Origin: Oscillospiraceae bacterium
GTDB taxonomy: Bacteria > Bacillota > Clostridia > Oscillospirales > CAG-272
Direction: 5' to 3'
Length of the DNA stretch: 64,000 nucleotides
Assembly (NCBI GenBank): GCA_015065455.1
Contig: SVQI01000004.1
Coordinates: forward strand, 57,502-121,501
Shown here: positions 16,947 through 25,708 of the stretch, in pieces
Numbering within the stretch: position 1 is the first letter of the stretch
How the letters are laid out: each line of letters starts with the position of its first letter
Translations under genes and position numbers: made by a program
Notes under the pieces: generated by a model
What the model was told of the DNA's origin: nothing
The model's input: the letters and a program-made list of their open reading frames with translations, nothing else
The model's database searches: none

Positions 16947-17151
16947 CAGCATTACCTCCCAAAATCAACGGTTCAACCTTTTTAATATTTTTCTCAAGTT
17001 TCAGACGGGGGATTATCATATCGTGGCCGCATCCCTTGCATCTGACCTTTATATCACTGCCCGTGCGCAAAACCTCAAAAGCAAAAGAACCGCAGGGGTG
17101 TTTCTTTTTCATTACAAGAGTATCGCCTTTATCAAATTTAGGTATTGTCAA
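16936..17151 (-). CDS. DUF951 zinc-ribbon-like protein
   Basis: The 71-residue protein has the DUF951 pattern: FDKGDTLVMKKKHPCGS, then FEVLRTGSDIKVRCKGCGH, and a terminal LKLEKNIKKV. Cys20, Cys38 and Cys41 with nearby His residues could bind zinc. The family is widespread in Firmicutes and often sits near DNA-replication genes; its function is unknown. A TTG start is needed to reach the conserved N-terminus and is supported by GAAAGGG about ten bases upstream. It is translationally linked with the YfhO gene. Confidence 0.8.
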   Translation of the reverse strand: MTIPKFDKGDTLVMKKKHPCGSFAFEVLRTGSDIKVRCKGCGHDMIIPRLKLEKNIKKVEPLILGGNADDR

Positions 17152-17251
17152 GAGATATCAGCCCTTTCTGTATTTTCGGTTGCATATAATAAAATATTAT
17201 ACCATAAAAGAAAAATAATGTAAACAAATTTCTTAAGCACTTTGTAAACTA

Positions 17252-17279
17252 TTGAAAAAATTTCATAATATGATACAAT
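17252..17279 (+). promoter_or_regulatory. cinA promoter
   Basis: TTGAAA (17252-17257), 16-bp spacer, TACAAT (17274-17279), 45 bp upstream of the start. Confidence 0.6.
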
Positions 17280-17323
17280 AATACAGTAAACAATTTCAAG
17301 TAAAAAAACGGAGATGAAGTCGT

Positions 17324-18568
17324 ATGAAGATAAACAGCGCGGAAATATTGTGTGTCGGCACGGAAATTCTTATCGGAGATATTATAAACACAAATGCGGC
17401 ATATATTTCACAAAGATTAGCGGCGTTAGGTATAAATCAGTATCATCAGGGCGTTGTTGGAGATAATCCTCAGAGAGTGAAGAAGTTTATAGCAGAAGCA
17501 TTGGAAAGAGCAGACCTTGTAATTACAACGGGAGGCCTTGGTCCTACTTATGACGACTTAACAAAGGAAACGATAGCAGAGCTTATGGGAAAAAAGATGG
17601 TTCTGCACGACGAGTCGCTCAGAAGACTGAAGGAGTATTTTGAGAGCAGAAACAGAGTAATGACTGAAAATAATATAAAACAGGCTTATATGCCCGAAGG
17701 CTGTATTATTCTTGAAAATAACTGCGGTACAGCACCGGGAGCAATTATAGAGAACGAAGAAATGGGCAAGGCGGTTGTAATTTTGCCCGGTCCCCCAAGA
17801 GAAATGAAGCCTATGTTTGAAGAGGGTGTTGTGCCTTATCTTGAAAAAAATTCAGACTATTTCTTTGTAAGTAAAAACATAAATATATTTGGTATTGGTG
17901 AATCAGCTCTTGAAACAGAAATAATAGATATTATGAAAAATTCTCTCAATCCGACAGTTGCCCCCTACGCATCTGACGGAGAGGTAAGACTCAGAGTTAC
18001 TGCTAAGACAGAGAGAAAAGAAGAGGGCGAAAAACTTTGCCTTGATATGGTCGAAAAATTAAAAAATACGACCATAGGCAAATATATTTACGGGGTTGAT
18101 ACAAGTCTTGAAGAAGCGCTTGTAAATACTTTGAAAGAAAAGAATTTGAAGATTGCCGTTGCTGAGTCGTGTACAGGCGGAATGGTTACGGGAAAGATAA
18201 CAGCTGTAAGCGGTTCGTCAGCCGTTCTTGACGGAAGCGTGGTTTCTTATGCAAATGAAATAAAGTCAAAACTGTTAGGTGTAAGTACCGATATACTAAA
18301 CACTAAAGGCGCCGTATCAGAGGAATGTGCGCTTGAAATGGCGGAAGGTGTAAGAAAGCTTATGTCTGCAGATATCGGTATAAGCGTAACGGGAATAGCG
18401 GGTCCGACAGGGGGGACAGAAGAAAAACCTGTGGGAACTGTATATATTGCCGTAAGCACAAGCAAGAAGAAAGAATGTGAAAAACTTACCTTGCGAAACA
18501 ACGGCAGAGAATATATAAGAAATGTTTCTGTACGGAACGTACTTCACCTTGCTTTAAAATCTATATAA
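17324..18568 (+). CDS. cinA: CinA: nicotinamide-nucleotide amidase / competence-damage inducible protein
   Basis: The 414-residue protein has both CinA domains. The N-terminal MoaB/MogA-like domain (1-170) carries EILCVGTEILIGDIINTNA and TTGGLGPTYDDLTKE, a pattern tied to ADP-ribose/pyrophosphatase activity in some CinA proteins. The C-terminal amidase domain (about 255-410) has VAESCTGG (the Ser of SCTGG is the nucleophile), GSVVSYANEIK and GIAGPTGGTEEKPVGTVYI. CinA recycles NMN to nicotinate mononucleotide in pyridine-nucleotide salvage. Start ATG 17324. It stands alone with its own promoter and terminator; recA, often nearby in Bacilli, is absent. Confidence 0.93.
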   Translation: MKINSAEILCVGTEILIGDIINTNAAYISQRLAALGINQYHQGVVGDNPQRVKKFIAEALERADLVITTGGLGPTYDDLTKETIAELMGKKMVLHDESLRRLKEYFESRNRVMTENNIKQAYMPEGCIILENNCGTAPGAIIENEEMGKAVVILPGPPREMKPMFEEGVVPYLEKNSDYFFVSKNINIFGIGESALETEIIDIMKNSLNPTVAPYASDGEVRLRVTAKTERKEEGEKLCLDMVEKLKNTTIGKYIYGVDTSLEEALVNTLKEKNLKIAVAESCTGGMVTGKITAVSGSSAVLDGSVVSYANEIKSKLLGVSTDILNTKGAVSEECALEMAEGVRKLMSADIGISVTGIAGPTGGTEEKPVGTVYIAVSTSKKKECEKLTLRNNGREYIRNVSVRNVLHLALKSI

Positions 18569-18575
18569 AGATCAA

Positions 18576-18609
18576 ACACCATCGAGCTTCTCTCGATGGT
18601 GTTTTTTTG
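18576..18609 (+). terminator. cinA terminator
   Basis: An 11-bp stem ACACCATCGAG/CTCGATGGTGT (18576-18586 with 18592-18602), five-base loop, then a T run. Confidence 0.88.
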
Positions 18610-18749
18610 AAAATATTTTAGGGACAGGTATCCTCAAATGTTCGTGTAAAAAAATTGTATAAAATAACTAAAAAATATGCGTTGAGATGTTGTAGAAGTG
18701 GGTTAAAATTATGCAAAAATGAGATTTTGAAAAAGTCATACAAACACTA

Positions 18750-18778
18750 TTTACAATCACGTGACCGTGTGATATAAT
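18750..18778 (+). promoter_or_regulatory. Promoter of the DUF1836/NfeD/flotillin operon, with a possible operator in the spacer
   Basis: TTTACA (18750-18755), a 17-bp spacer and TATAAT (18773-18778). The spacer holds TCAC-N8-GTGA (18757-18772), a symmetric element placed where a repressor would block RNA polymerase. Autorepression by the first gene product is a guess. Confidence 0.65.
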
Positions 18779-18808
18779 GATAATGTCAAAAGAGAAAGGG
18801 GGGATTCA

Positions 18809-19366
18809 ATGATTAAGGTTTTACCCGGAACTACGATAGAAATATCAGAACTAACTAAAGGCGTATCAAGAAGATTGTTCGACGGCATTTTTGCTGCAGG
18901 GGGAATAACCTTGTCACAGGTGTCAGTTATGACGGGACTTGAGCCTTATATGATACAGAACTGGGTGAAGAGAGGATTTGTTTCATCACCAATTAAAAGG
19001 CAGTATTCAAAAGATCAGTTTTCCAGAATAGTAACGTTGAATATGTTAAGAGAATCTCTTCAACTTGATAAGATATGTGATATGCTTTCGTACGTCAACG
19101 GCGTGTTGAATGACGAGAGTGACAATATTATAAACGATAGTGAGTTATATCATAAATACGTAGATCTTGTTGCTGAAAGCCAAGGAGGAATCATTACAGA
19201 TAAAGATACGATAGCTAAGGCTGTTGAATCAGCGGTTATCGAATATGAAGAACCTTTTCCGGGGGCAAAACATAGAGTTATTAAGGTACTTCAAATAATG
19301 GCTTATGCGCATTTCGCGTCGATTTCACGCAGGTCGGCCGAAGAAATACTTGCAAAATTAAAATAA
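18809..19366 (+). CDS. DUF1836 HTH protein (YkrK-like regulator)
   Basis: The 185-residue protein matches DUF1836. Near residue 29 comes FAAGGITLSQVSVMTGLE, then IQNWVKRGFVSSPIKRQYS, a MerR-like helix-turn-helix arrangement, followed by QFSRIVTLNMLRESLQLDKI and an all-helical tail. In Bacillus subtilis the relative YkrK represses a membrane-protease gene under membrane stress. A role as a DNA-binding regulator of the membrane-microdomain genes downstream is therefore plausible but inferred. The AAAGGGGGG ribosome site clearly marks ATG 18809. It is the first gene of a three-gene operon, with 28 bp to the next. Confidence 0.8.
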   Translation: MIKVLPGTTIEISELTKGVSRRLFDGIFAAGGITLSQVSVMTGLEPYMIQNWVKRGFVSSPIKRQYSKDQFSRIVTLNMLRESLQLDKICDMLSYVNGVLNDESDNIINDSELYHKYVDLVAESQGGIITDKDTIAKAVESAVIEYEEPFPGAKHRVIKVLQIMAYAHFASISRRSAEEILAKLK

Positions 19367-19394
19367 TTTACATAACTATGGAGGAATAAATTTT

Positions 19395-20012
19395 ATGACT
19401 AATTGGTGGGATTCGTTGAGTTTAGTATCGCAGATTTTTGCTTTGATAGCTATTCCGACTACAGGTGTCCTGCTTATTCAGACGATACTTATGCTTATAG
19501 GAATAGGTATGGATTCTGACGTTGACTTCGACGGGGATATTGATGCGGGAGACGGCATTTTTGGAGATGGAGAGATAGACGCAGATATTGATCCTACGGG
19601 GCTTGATTCACTGAGAGTATTTACAGTAAGAGGTATTATAGCATTTTTTGTAGTGTTCGGCTGGATGGGCTTTATGCTTGACCGAGCTGAAATATCTCTT
19701 TGGATGAATATACCCATATCAGCAATAGCTGGATTTATAATGATGTATGTTCTTGCTTTGCTTATGAGGGGAATTATGAAACTCCGTAACGACGGAAATC
19801 TCGATAACAGGAATGCACTTGGTACGTCCGGCAGAGTATATTTGACAGTTCCGCCTTCAAGAAGTGGAGAGGGAAAGGTTAACGTGTTGCTGCAGGGCTC
19901 ATACGTTGAGCTTGAAGCAGTAACGGACGAAATTGAAGCAATACCGACAGGCACAGAAGTAGTTGTTACCGGTATAAGCGGTCAGACAACGCTTGTCGTA
20001 AAGAAAAAATAG
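19395..20012 (+). CDS. NfeD-like membrane protein
   Basis: The 205-residue protein has a membrane helix (14-36), an acidic Asp/Gly-rich stretch (37-66: repeated DxDxDxD-type residues that could bind divalent ions), two further helices (about 76-120), and a C-terminal OB-fold (about 135-205) with GTSGRVYLTVPPSRSGEGK and TEVVVTGISGQTTLVVKKK. OB-fold plus helices upstream of a flotillin is the standard NfeD-flotillin pair, as in the Bacillus yuaF-floT-yuaI (sigma-W) and yqeZ-floA operons. TATGGAGG ribosome site. The Asp-rich loop is unusual for short NfeD proteins. Confidence 0.85.
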   Translation: MTNWWDSLSLVSQIFALIAIPTTGVLLIQTILMLIGIGMDSDVDFDGDIDAGDGIFGDGEIDADIDPTGLDSLRVFTVRGIIAFFVVFGWMGFMLDRAEISLWMNIPISAIAGFIMMYVLALLMRGIMKLRNDGNLDNRNALGTSGRVYLTVPPSRSGEGKVNVLLQGSYVELEAVTDEIEAIPTGTEVVVTGISGQTTLVVKKK

Positions 20013-20064
20013 TGAACCAATAAAAGTTCAAATAAAAAATAAAATATATTAGGAGGAAATTCTA

Positions 20065-21507
20065 ATGGGAGAAGGAGCAATTATTCTCGTATTTGCTATC
20101 ATACTGATAGTGTTGTCATTCGTTGTTTGGGCATGTTCAAGGTATAAGAAATGTCCGTCCGATAAGATTATGGTCGTCTACGGTTCTATCGGTAAAAACA
20201 GAGACGGAACAAACAGAAGCGCAAAATGTATTCACGGCGGCGCTGAATTTGTAGTTCCCGTGTTTCAGTCGTATGCATTTTTGGATTTGACACCTATATC
20301 CATTCAGGTGGATCTCAAGAATGCGCTTTCCAAGCAGAACATCCGAATAGACGTTCCTTCAAGATTCACAGTAGGAATTTCAACAGAGCCCGGAGTAATG
20401 CAGAATGCGGCTGAGCGTTTGTTGGGACTTCAGCTTTCAGAGATTCAGGAATTAGCAAAGGACATTATTTTCGGTCAGTTGCGTTTGATCATCGCGACGA
20501 TGGATATCGAAGAAATCAACACAGACAGAGATAAGTTTTTGGCGGCTGTAAGCAGCAACGTTGAAACAGAACTTAAAAAGATAGGTCTCCGTCTTATCAA
20601 CGTAAACGTAACCGACATCAGTGATGAATCGGGATACATATCTGCGCTTGGTAAAGAAGCGGCAGCAAAGGCTATTAACGATGCAAAGAAGAGCGTTGCT
20701 GAAAGAGAAAGAGACGGTTCAATCGGTGAAGCTAATGCGCACATGGATCAGCGTATTCAGGTTGCAAACGCATCTTCAATAGCTATTGAAGGTGAAAACG
20801 AAGCTAAGATGAAGATTGCGATGTCAGATGCTGCATTGAAGGAAAAACAGGCAGAGGCTTTGAGAATTGCTACTGCTGCAGAAAAGATTCAGAGTGCAAG
20901 AGCATTGGAAGAATCCTATTCGGCAGAGCAGGCGGCAGAAGAAGCTCGTCGTTTGCTTGAAAAAGCAACGTTGGAAGCAGACGTAATCGTTAAGACAGAA
21001 GCAAGAAAACGTCAGCTCGAGCTTGAGGCAGAGGCTGAAGCAGAACAGATTCGTCGTAAGGCGCAGGGTGAAGCTGACGCTATTTATGCAAAGATGGAAG
21101 CTCAGGCGCGCGGTGCAGAAGAGATACTCAAGAAACAGGCTGCAGGTTTTGCGGAAATCGTAAAATCTGCAAACGGAGATGCTGAAGCGGCGCTCAAGCT
21201 GCTTATAGCAGATAAGCTTGAAGACCTTATGCGCGTACAGGTTGACGCTATCAAGAATATTAAGATTGATAAGGTTACCGTATGGGATAGCGGTGCTAAT
21301 GCTGACGGAAAGAATGCGACAGCAGGCTTTTTGTCAGGCATGATGAAGTCTGTTCCGCCTCTTGATGAAGTATTTGCATTGGCAGGTATGCAGCTTCCCG
21401 ATATGCTTGGCAAGAAAATAGAAGAACCCGTACAGGTTGCAGAGACAGTTGAGGAAATACCGGTAATCGCCGAAGAGACTGAAATCGAAGAAGTAACAGA
21501 AGAATAA
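20065..21507 (+). CDS. Flotillin-like SPFH/band-7 protein (FloT/YqiK type)
   Basis: The 480-residue protein has an N-terminal hydrophobic hairpin (about 5-24), and an SPFH/band-7 domain (25-190, including KIMVVYGSIGKNRDG, GGAEFVVPVFQ and VNVTDISDESGY). A long Ala/Glu-rich coiled coil follows (about 200-375), with the EA-rich repeats that give flotillins their name, and an acidic C-terminal tail rich in Glu/Val. Flotillins scaffold functional membrane microdomains on the inner face of the membrane. It follows NfeD with GGAGG before the ATG and ends in a perfect terminator. The family is clear; the FloT-versus-FloA assignment rests on length and is less sure. Confidence 0.92.
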   Translation: MGEGAIILVFAIILIVLSFVVWACSRYKKCPSDKIMVVYGSIGKNRDGTNRSAKCIHGGAEFVVPVFQSYAFLDLTPISIQVDLKNALSKQNIRIDVPSRFTVGISTEPGVMQNAAERLLGLQLSEIQELAKDIIFGQLRLIIATMDIEEINTDRDKFLAAVSSNVETELKKIGLRLINVNVTDISDESGYISALGKEAAAKAINDAKKSVAERERDGSIGEANAHMDQRIQVANASSIAIEGENEAKMKIAMSDAALKEKQAEALRIATAAEKIQSARALEESYSAEQAAEEARRLLEKATLEADVIVKTEARKRQLELEAEAEAEQIRRKAQGEADAIYAKMEAQARGAEEILKKQAAGFAEIVKSANGDAEAALKLLIADKLEDLMRVQVDAIKNIKIDKVTVWDSGANADGKNATAGFLSGMMKSVPPLDEVFALAGMQLPDMLGKKIEEPVQVAETVEEIPVIAEETEIEEVTEE

Positions 21508-21521
21508 GACTTAACTATTGG

Positions 21522-21566
21522 GAAAAAATGAGGATAAACTAAATAAGTTTATCCTCATTTTTTCAA
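21522..21566 (+). terminator. Terminator of the flotillin operon
   Basis: A 19-bp perfect stem (21522-21540 with 21546-21564) with a five-base loop and T run. Confidence 0.9.
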
Positions 21567-21600
21567 ATATAGAAAAATATTAGTCATGAAGGAGAAGACT

Positions 21601-22195
21601 ATGGGAAAAAAATTTTAGATTTTGGCTTAACAATGCTATAAAGGGTGTTGTTGCCACTCTGGTGTGTAATATTTTAGGTTATTTGTTCTATATGTTCTTT
21701 TTGAATTTAAGGAATACCGAAGCTCCCGAGAGTGCATCAATAGGAACTGCGATATTCAGTATAATTATTTTTGCGCTTTCGATAGCATTTACATATCGAT
21801 TTGCTATGTGGGAGTCAAACGACTCAAACAAATTGGATGAAGAAAAAATGCTTTCAAATGCATACAAGGATTCAAATTATACTTTGAATTATAATGTGTA
21901 TTTTAAAGAACAGTTAAAGACACGTCTTTGGAGTTACTACCTTGTGGCTGCAGTAACACAGATTCCGCTGATAGTTAATTACTATTTAGCGATAGCTGCA
22001 GATTACGGAAATATTTACGGCTGTCCAATAGGAGTTTACAAATTTAGTATGACAAGTATATTTGCATACGAACTGTTTGGTAAACTGTGGTTTATAGGTC
22101 CCATTGTTTATGTTATATTGTTTAGTGCCATTGTAACCTTCCTCATATACAGAGGGCAGAAAAAGTGGATGGTCAAACCGAGTTATATTAAATAA
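21601..22195 (+). CDS. Unknown 4-TM membrane protein with an apparent frameshift in an A7 tract
   Basis: An ATG at 21601 with GAAGGAG ideally placed opens a frame that stops after five codons (MGKKF). The +1 frame continues from the same place to the stop at 22193-22195. Removing one A from the run at 21606-21612 joins them into a 197-residue protein starting MGKNFRFWLNNAIKG. It has about four hydrophobic segments and no recognised family. Without the shift the longest piece would start at GTG 21662, which has no ribosome site. Sequencing error, phase variation and polymerase slippage on A7 would all look the same here. The gene is flanked by terminators on both sides and stands alone. Confidence 0.55.
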
Positions 22196-22200
22196 AAAAA

Positions 22201-22237
22201 TCCATACGGTTCTTATATAAGCACCGTATGGACTTTT
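22201..22237. terminator. Bidirectional terminator between the membrane gene and the MATE gene
   Basis: Ten-bp stem TCCATACGGT/ACCGTATGGA (22201-22210 with 22223-22232), with an A run before and a T-rich run after. Confidence 0.75.
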
Positions 22238-22250
22238 AATATTAACAGAA

Positions 22251-23591
22251 TTAATAATGATATTTGTTTCGCTTTATTATAATGAACAATGCTGAAAAAA
22301 CAACTGCCATAAATTCCGCTACGACGATCGAGAACCATATTCCATCAATGCCAATAATTAAAGGCAACAGCATGACGGCGGCAATTTGAAAAACGAGAGT
22401 TCTTAAAAATGATATGATTGCTGATGTTACTCCGTCGTTCAGCGCGGTAAAGAAACCCGATCCGAATATTGCATATCCCATCAATATAAAAGAGAGTGCA
22501 AAAATACGGAAACCGGAGACAGTTAACTCCATTAAGCTTTTATCATATCCAACAAAAATATGCGAAAGAGGTACGGCAAGTAACTGAGCAGCAATAACCA
22601 TACTGAAACCGAACGTCCCTATCATAACCAAGCTTTTTCTAAGAAGTCCTCTCAGTTCGGTGTAGTTTTTAGCGCCGTCATGATAACCGAATATAGGAGC
22701 TGTTCCTATTGAATATCCTATAAATGCCGCCGCAAAAATCATACTGACGTACATCATAACACCGTATGCAGCAATACCGTCTTCCCCCGCGTATTTAAGA
22801 AGTTGAATGTTATAGAGTATTCCGACAACGCTCATTGAAACGTTGCTCATAAATTCCGACGAGCCGTTTATAGATGCTTTTATAATTGCACTAAAGTCAA
22901 AATTAGTTTTGCCGAGGCGGAGTATACTGTTGTTTTTTCGACCGAAATATATGAGAGGAATCCCCCCGCCGACGATCTGGCTCATTGCAGTAGCAACAGC
23001 CGCGCCTGCCAGCTTGTATTTTTGCGGTAAAAAAATAACAAGCAAGGCATCTAACAGCATATTTGTTACACCCGAGGATACGGTTACCGCAAGTCCATGC
23101 TGCGGTTTTTCGGCTGTTACAAAAAACGTCTGGAACATGAGCTGAAGTATGTTGAATGGCAAAGCGATAAGTAAGATTCGCGCATAAAGTATCGCATTAT
23201 CCAGCATCTGTCCCTTTGCGCCAAAGAGAATTGCAATAGGACGGATAAATATAAATGCCAATACAGCAAGAATGATTCCAAGCGCAAAAGATATGTACAC
23301 GAACAAAGAAAAGTATTTATTTGCTTTTTCCTTGTTTCCTTCACCAAATGTTTTTGCAACGATTGCAGAACCGCCTGTACCAAACATAAATCCAACAGTA
23401 GATAAAATCATTAGCAGCGGAAATATAAGATTAATTGCGGCAAACGGTGTTTTTCCGGCGAAGTTAGAGACAAAAAATCCGTCTACAACGCTGTAAATAG
23501 ACATAAAGATCATCATTCCGATAGAGGGAAGAGTAAATCTTATTAATCGTCCGTATGTAAAATGGTCAGATAATTGTATTTGCTGTTTCAT
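22251..23591 (-). CDS. MATE family efflux transporter
   Basis: The 446-residue protein has twelve hydrophobic segments and the two-bundle repeat of MATE transporters. Landmarks are the N-terminal HFTYGRLIRFTLPSIGMMIFMSIYSVVDGFFVSNF (in part), GTGGSAIVAKTFGEGNKEKAN, and the second-half GYSIGTAPIFGYHDGAKNY. It resembles MepA-like exporters of drugs and organic cations driven by Na+ or H+. It overlaps the upstream cytidylate-kinase-like gene by four bases (ATGA). The start at 23591 is preferred over one seven codons earlier, because GGGAGA stands before it and it fits the overlap. The substrate is unknown. Confidence 0.92.
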   Translation of the reverse strand: MKQQIQLSDHFTYGRLIRFTLPSIGMMIFMSIYSVVDGFFVSNFAGKTPFAAINLIFPLLMILSTVGFMFGTGGSAIVAKTFGEGNKEKANKYFSLFVYISFALGIILAVLAFIFIRPIAILFGAKGQMLDNAILYARILLIALPFNILQLMFQTFFVTAEKPQHGLAVTVSSGVTNMLLDALLVIFLPQKYKLAGAAVATAMSQIVGGGIPLIYFGRKNNSILRLGKTNFDFSAIIKASINGSSEFMSNVSMSVVGILYNIQLLKYAGEDGIAAYGVMMYVSMIFAAAFIGYSIGTAPIFGYHDGAKNYTELRGLLRKSLVMIGTFGFSMVIAAQLLAVPLSHIFVGYDKSLMELTVSGFRIFALSFILMGYAIFGSGFFTALNDGVTSAIISFLRTLVFQIAAVMLLPLIIGIDGIWFSIVVAEFMAVVFSALFIIIKRNKYHY

Positions 23592-24208
23592 TTTTGTCTC
23601 CCGAAAAAGCACTGTGCAAAGGCGGCAACAGCGGAAACCAAGTCTTTAATTTCCCAATCAGTTGTATTTACAGTAAGGTGATATGATTCTTTTTTTCCCC
23701 AGGGAGAATCGGATATGATTTCTCTTGTTTGGGACCGCACTTTATCTATTTGCTTCATTTTGCGCATAAGCTGTTTTTCGGTCAGTTTTTCGTCTGTCTG
23801 AGCCCTTTCCATACAGCGTTTGAGCTTTGCTGTATCTTTTGCGCAAACGAATATATTAAGCGGATTATAATCTTTCAAAATGATATCTGCATTTCGTCCG
23901 ACGATAACGCAGTCATTACCAAGCTCTGCAATTTCTTCAATGACTTTTTTCTGTTCGAGTAACAGATTGATTTTAGTCGATTGAATGTATGTGGGTGAAC
24001 TGAGCGTGCCGCGAAAGGTAAGCGTCTGATTTTGCCATCCGTGATTGCTGAGTGTGTTTTCTACAAAGCTTGGATTCATTCCGCTTTTTTCAGCTACTGC
24101 GGAAATAATTTCATTGTCGTAGTAGTCATATCCTAAAAGATCTGCAAGGCGTTTGCCAAGCTCTCTTCCACCGCTGCCAAATTCGCGGCTAATTGTAATA
24201 ATATTCAT
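23588..24208 (-). CDS. Cytidylate-kinase-like family protein (PF13189)
   Basis: The 206-residue protein begins MNIITISREFGSGGRELGKR. This is the P-loop of the Cmk2-like family, in which GSGGRELG replaces a classic Walker A GxxxxGK[ST]. LLGYDYYDNEII and DCVIVGRNADIILKD follow, with MERAQTDEKLTEKQLMRKMKQIDK as a lid-like helix region. These proteins are probable nucleoside-monophosphate or other small-molecule kinases; few have been tested. It is translationally coupled with the downstream MATE gene, a pairing that recurs in Clostridia. Promoter TTGATT-17-TACAAT at 24241-24269. Confidence 0.85.
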   Translation of the reverse strand: MNIITISREFGSGGRELGKRLADLLGYDYYDNEIISAVAEKSGMNPSFVENTLSNHGWQNQTLTFRGTLSSPTYIQSTKINLLLEQKKVIEEIAELGNDCVIVGRNADIILKDYNPLNIFVCAKDTAKLKRCMERAQTDEKLTEKQLMRKMKQIDKVRSQTREIISDSPWGKKESYHLTVNTTDWEIKDLVSAVAAFAQCFFGRQK

Positions 24209-24240
24209 ATAATGTGTCCTTTATTGTTGCATTTTTTGAT

Positions 24241-24269
24241 ATTGTAACATATATTATGAGAAAAATCAA
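24241..24269 (-). promoter_or_regulatory. Promoter of the kinase/MATE operon
   Basis: Minus-strand TTGATT (24264-24269), 17-bp spacer, TACAAT (24241-24246). Its -35 box touches the -35 box of the divergent lipase promoter. Confidence 0.7.
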
Positions 24270-24298
24270 TTTACACATAAATAATAATGTGGTACAAT
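24270..24298 (+). promoter_or_regulatory. Promoter of the membrane-lipase operon
   Basis: TTTACA (24270-24275), 17-bp spacer, TACAAT (24293-24298), back to back with the leftward promoter. Confidence 0.7.
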
Positions 24299-24371
24299 TA
24301 ATAATACGTAGAGATTATGATTTACATAAAAATGGTGGTATGTCATATTTTGTCGAAGTTGAGGTTATATA

Positions 24372-25700
24372 ATGAAGAGTAGATTTATATTTACAATACT
24401 TTTGTATTCTGCAATAATAAGTTTTATTGCAAATAGCTATATTTTTATTAAACAATTACCGGAAAGTCTTTTTGTTATAGTACCGATTTTTATTTTGACA
24501 AACGTATTTGCAGGTATGTTTTTTGCAAGTACAAAAAGCAAAAAAATGAAAGTGTGTCAGCATGGTACTGTGTTGTTATGCTCTTTTTACATATCGATAA
24601 TTATAAGTTCTATATATCAAATAATACTTGCAATTAAAACCGTACCAAACGATCATATGACGTTTATCTGGAGCTTGGTTTTGTGTGTTGCAGTTAACTT
24701 TATTGTGTTTTGGAACGGCATAATATGTGTTTATCTTACGTCTGCGCAGTTGGGTGTAAAGATGCGTACAATAGGGATAATTTGCGGTATGATACCGATT
24801 GCTAACCTTGTTGCTTTGTTTTTTATTATAAAGACGACAATGGGTGAATGTCTGCTTGAAACCCAAAAAGAAATAATTAACAGGAAAAGAGAATCGGAAA
24901 AGGTATGTGAAACAAAATATCCTATTCTTATGGTACACGGGGTGTTTTTCAGAGACACAAAGTTTTTTAACTATTGGGGCAGAATTCCCTATGAATTAGA
25001 AAGAAACGGTGCAAAAATATATTACGGTAATCATTCTTCTGCCGCATCAATAGCTGATAGCGCAGCAGAATTAAAAGAGCGTATTGAAGAAATATTGGCA
25101 GAGAGTGGAGCAGAAAAGGTTAATATTATTGCTCATTCAAAAGGGGGACTTGATTGTCGTTACGCTATTTCAAAGCTTGGTGCGGAGGACTATATAGCGT
25201 CGCTTACAACGATTAATACACCGCACAGAGGATGCCTGTTTGCAGATTACCTGCTCACAAAAATATCGCCCGACATAAAAAATAAAGTTGCAGAAACTTA
25301 TAATTCCACGCTTAGAAAATTTGGCGAAATGAATTCAGATTTTCTTGCTGCAGTAAACGATTTAACCGATTCTCATTGCAAGAAACTAAATAATGAAATG
25401 CCTACTCCAAAGGGAATCTACTGTCAAAGTGTAGGTTCAGTACTGAGAAAAGCCAATAGCGGAAAATTTCCGTTGAATTTTTCGTACTATTTAGTAAAAT
25501 TTTTCAGTGGTGAAAACGACGGTCTTGTTAGTGAGAAATCTTTTAAATGGGGCGAGAAATATATTCTTTTGAGACCATTAAAAAAACGGGGAATTTCGCA
25601 CGGGGATATGATTGACCTTAATAGAGAAAATATTGACGGATTTGACGTTAGAGATTTTTATGTAAACTTAGTGAGAGACTTGAAGAATAAAGGACTATAG
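24372..25700 (+). CDS. Membrane-anchored lipase-like alpha/beta hydrolase
   Basis: The 442-residue protein has four or five membrane helices in its first 165 residues, then an alpha/beta hydrolase of the bacterial triacylglycerol-lipase type. The start motif is YPILMVHGVFFRD (oxyanion region, about 190-202), and the nucleophile elbow is AHSKGG with Ser256. NTPHRGC follows, then the probable acid in GENDGLVSE and the probable His in GISHGDMI near the end. The Lys in HSKGG is a common variant of HSxGG lipases. The membrane part fused to a cytosolic or surface lipase suggests action on membrane lipids. TGAGG ribosome site. The next gene follows after eight bases and is probably co-transcribed. 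Confidence 0.82.
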   Translation: MKSRFIFTILLYSAIISFIANSYIFIKQLPESLFVIVPIFILTNVFAGMFFASTKSKKMKVCQHGTVLLCSFYISIIISSIYQIILAIKTVPNDHMTFIWSLVLCVAVNFIVFWNGIICVYLTSAQLGVKMRTIGIICGMIPIANLVALFFIIKTTMGECLLETQKEIINRKRESEKVCETKYPILMVHGVFFRDTKFFNYWGRIPYELERNGAKIYYGNHSSAASIADSAAELKERIEEILAESGAEKVNIIAHSKGGLDCRYAISKLGAEDYIASLTTINTPHRGCLFADYLLTKISPDIKNKVAETYNSTLRKFGEMNSDFLAAVNDLTDSHCKKLNNEMPTPKGIYCQSVGSVLRKANSGKFPLNFSYYLVKFFSGENDGLVSEKSFKWGEKYILLRPLKKRGISHGDMIDLNRENIDGFDVRDFYVNLVRDLKNKGL

Positions 25701-25708
25701 ATATAATT

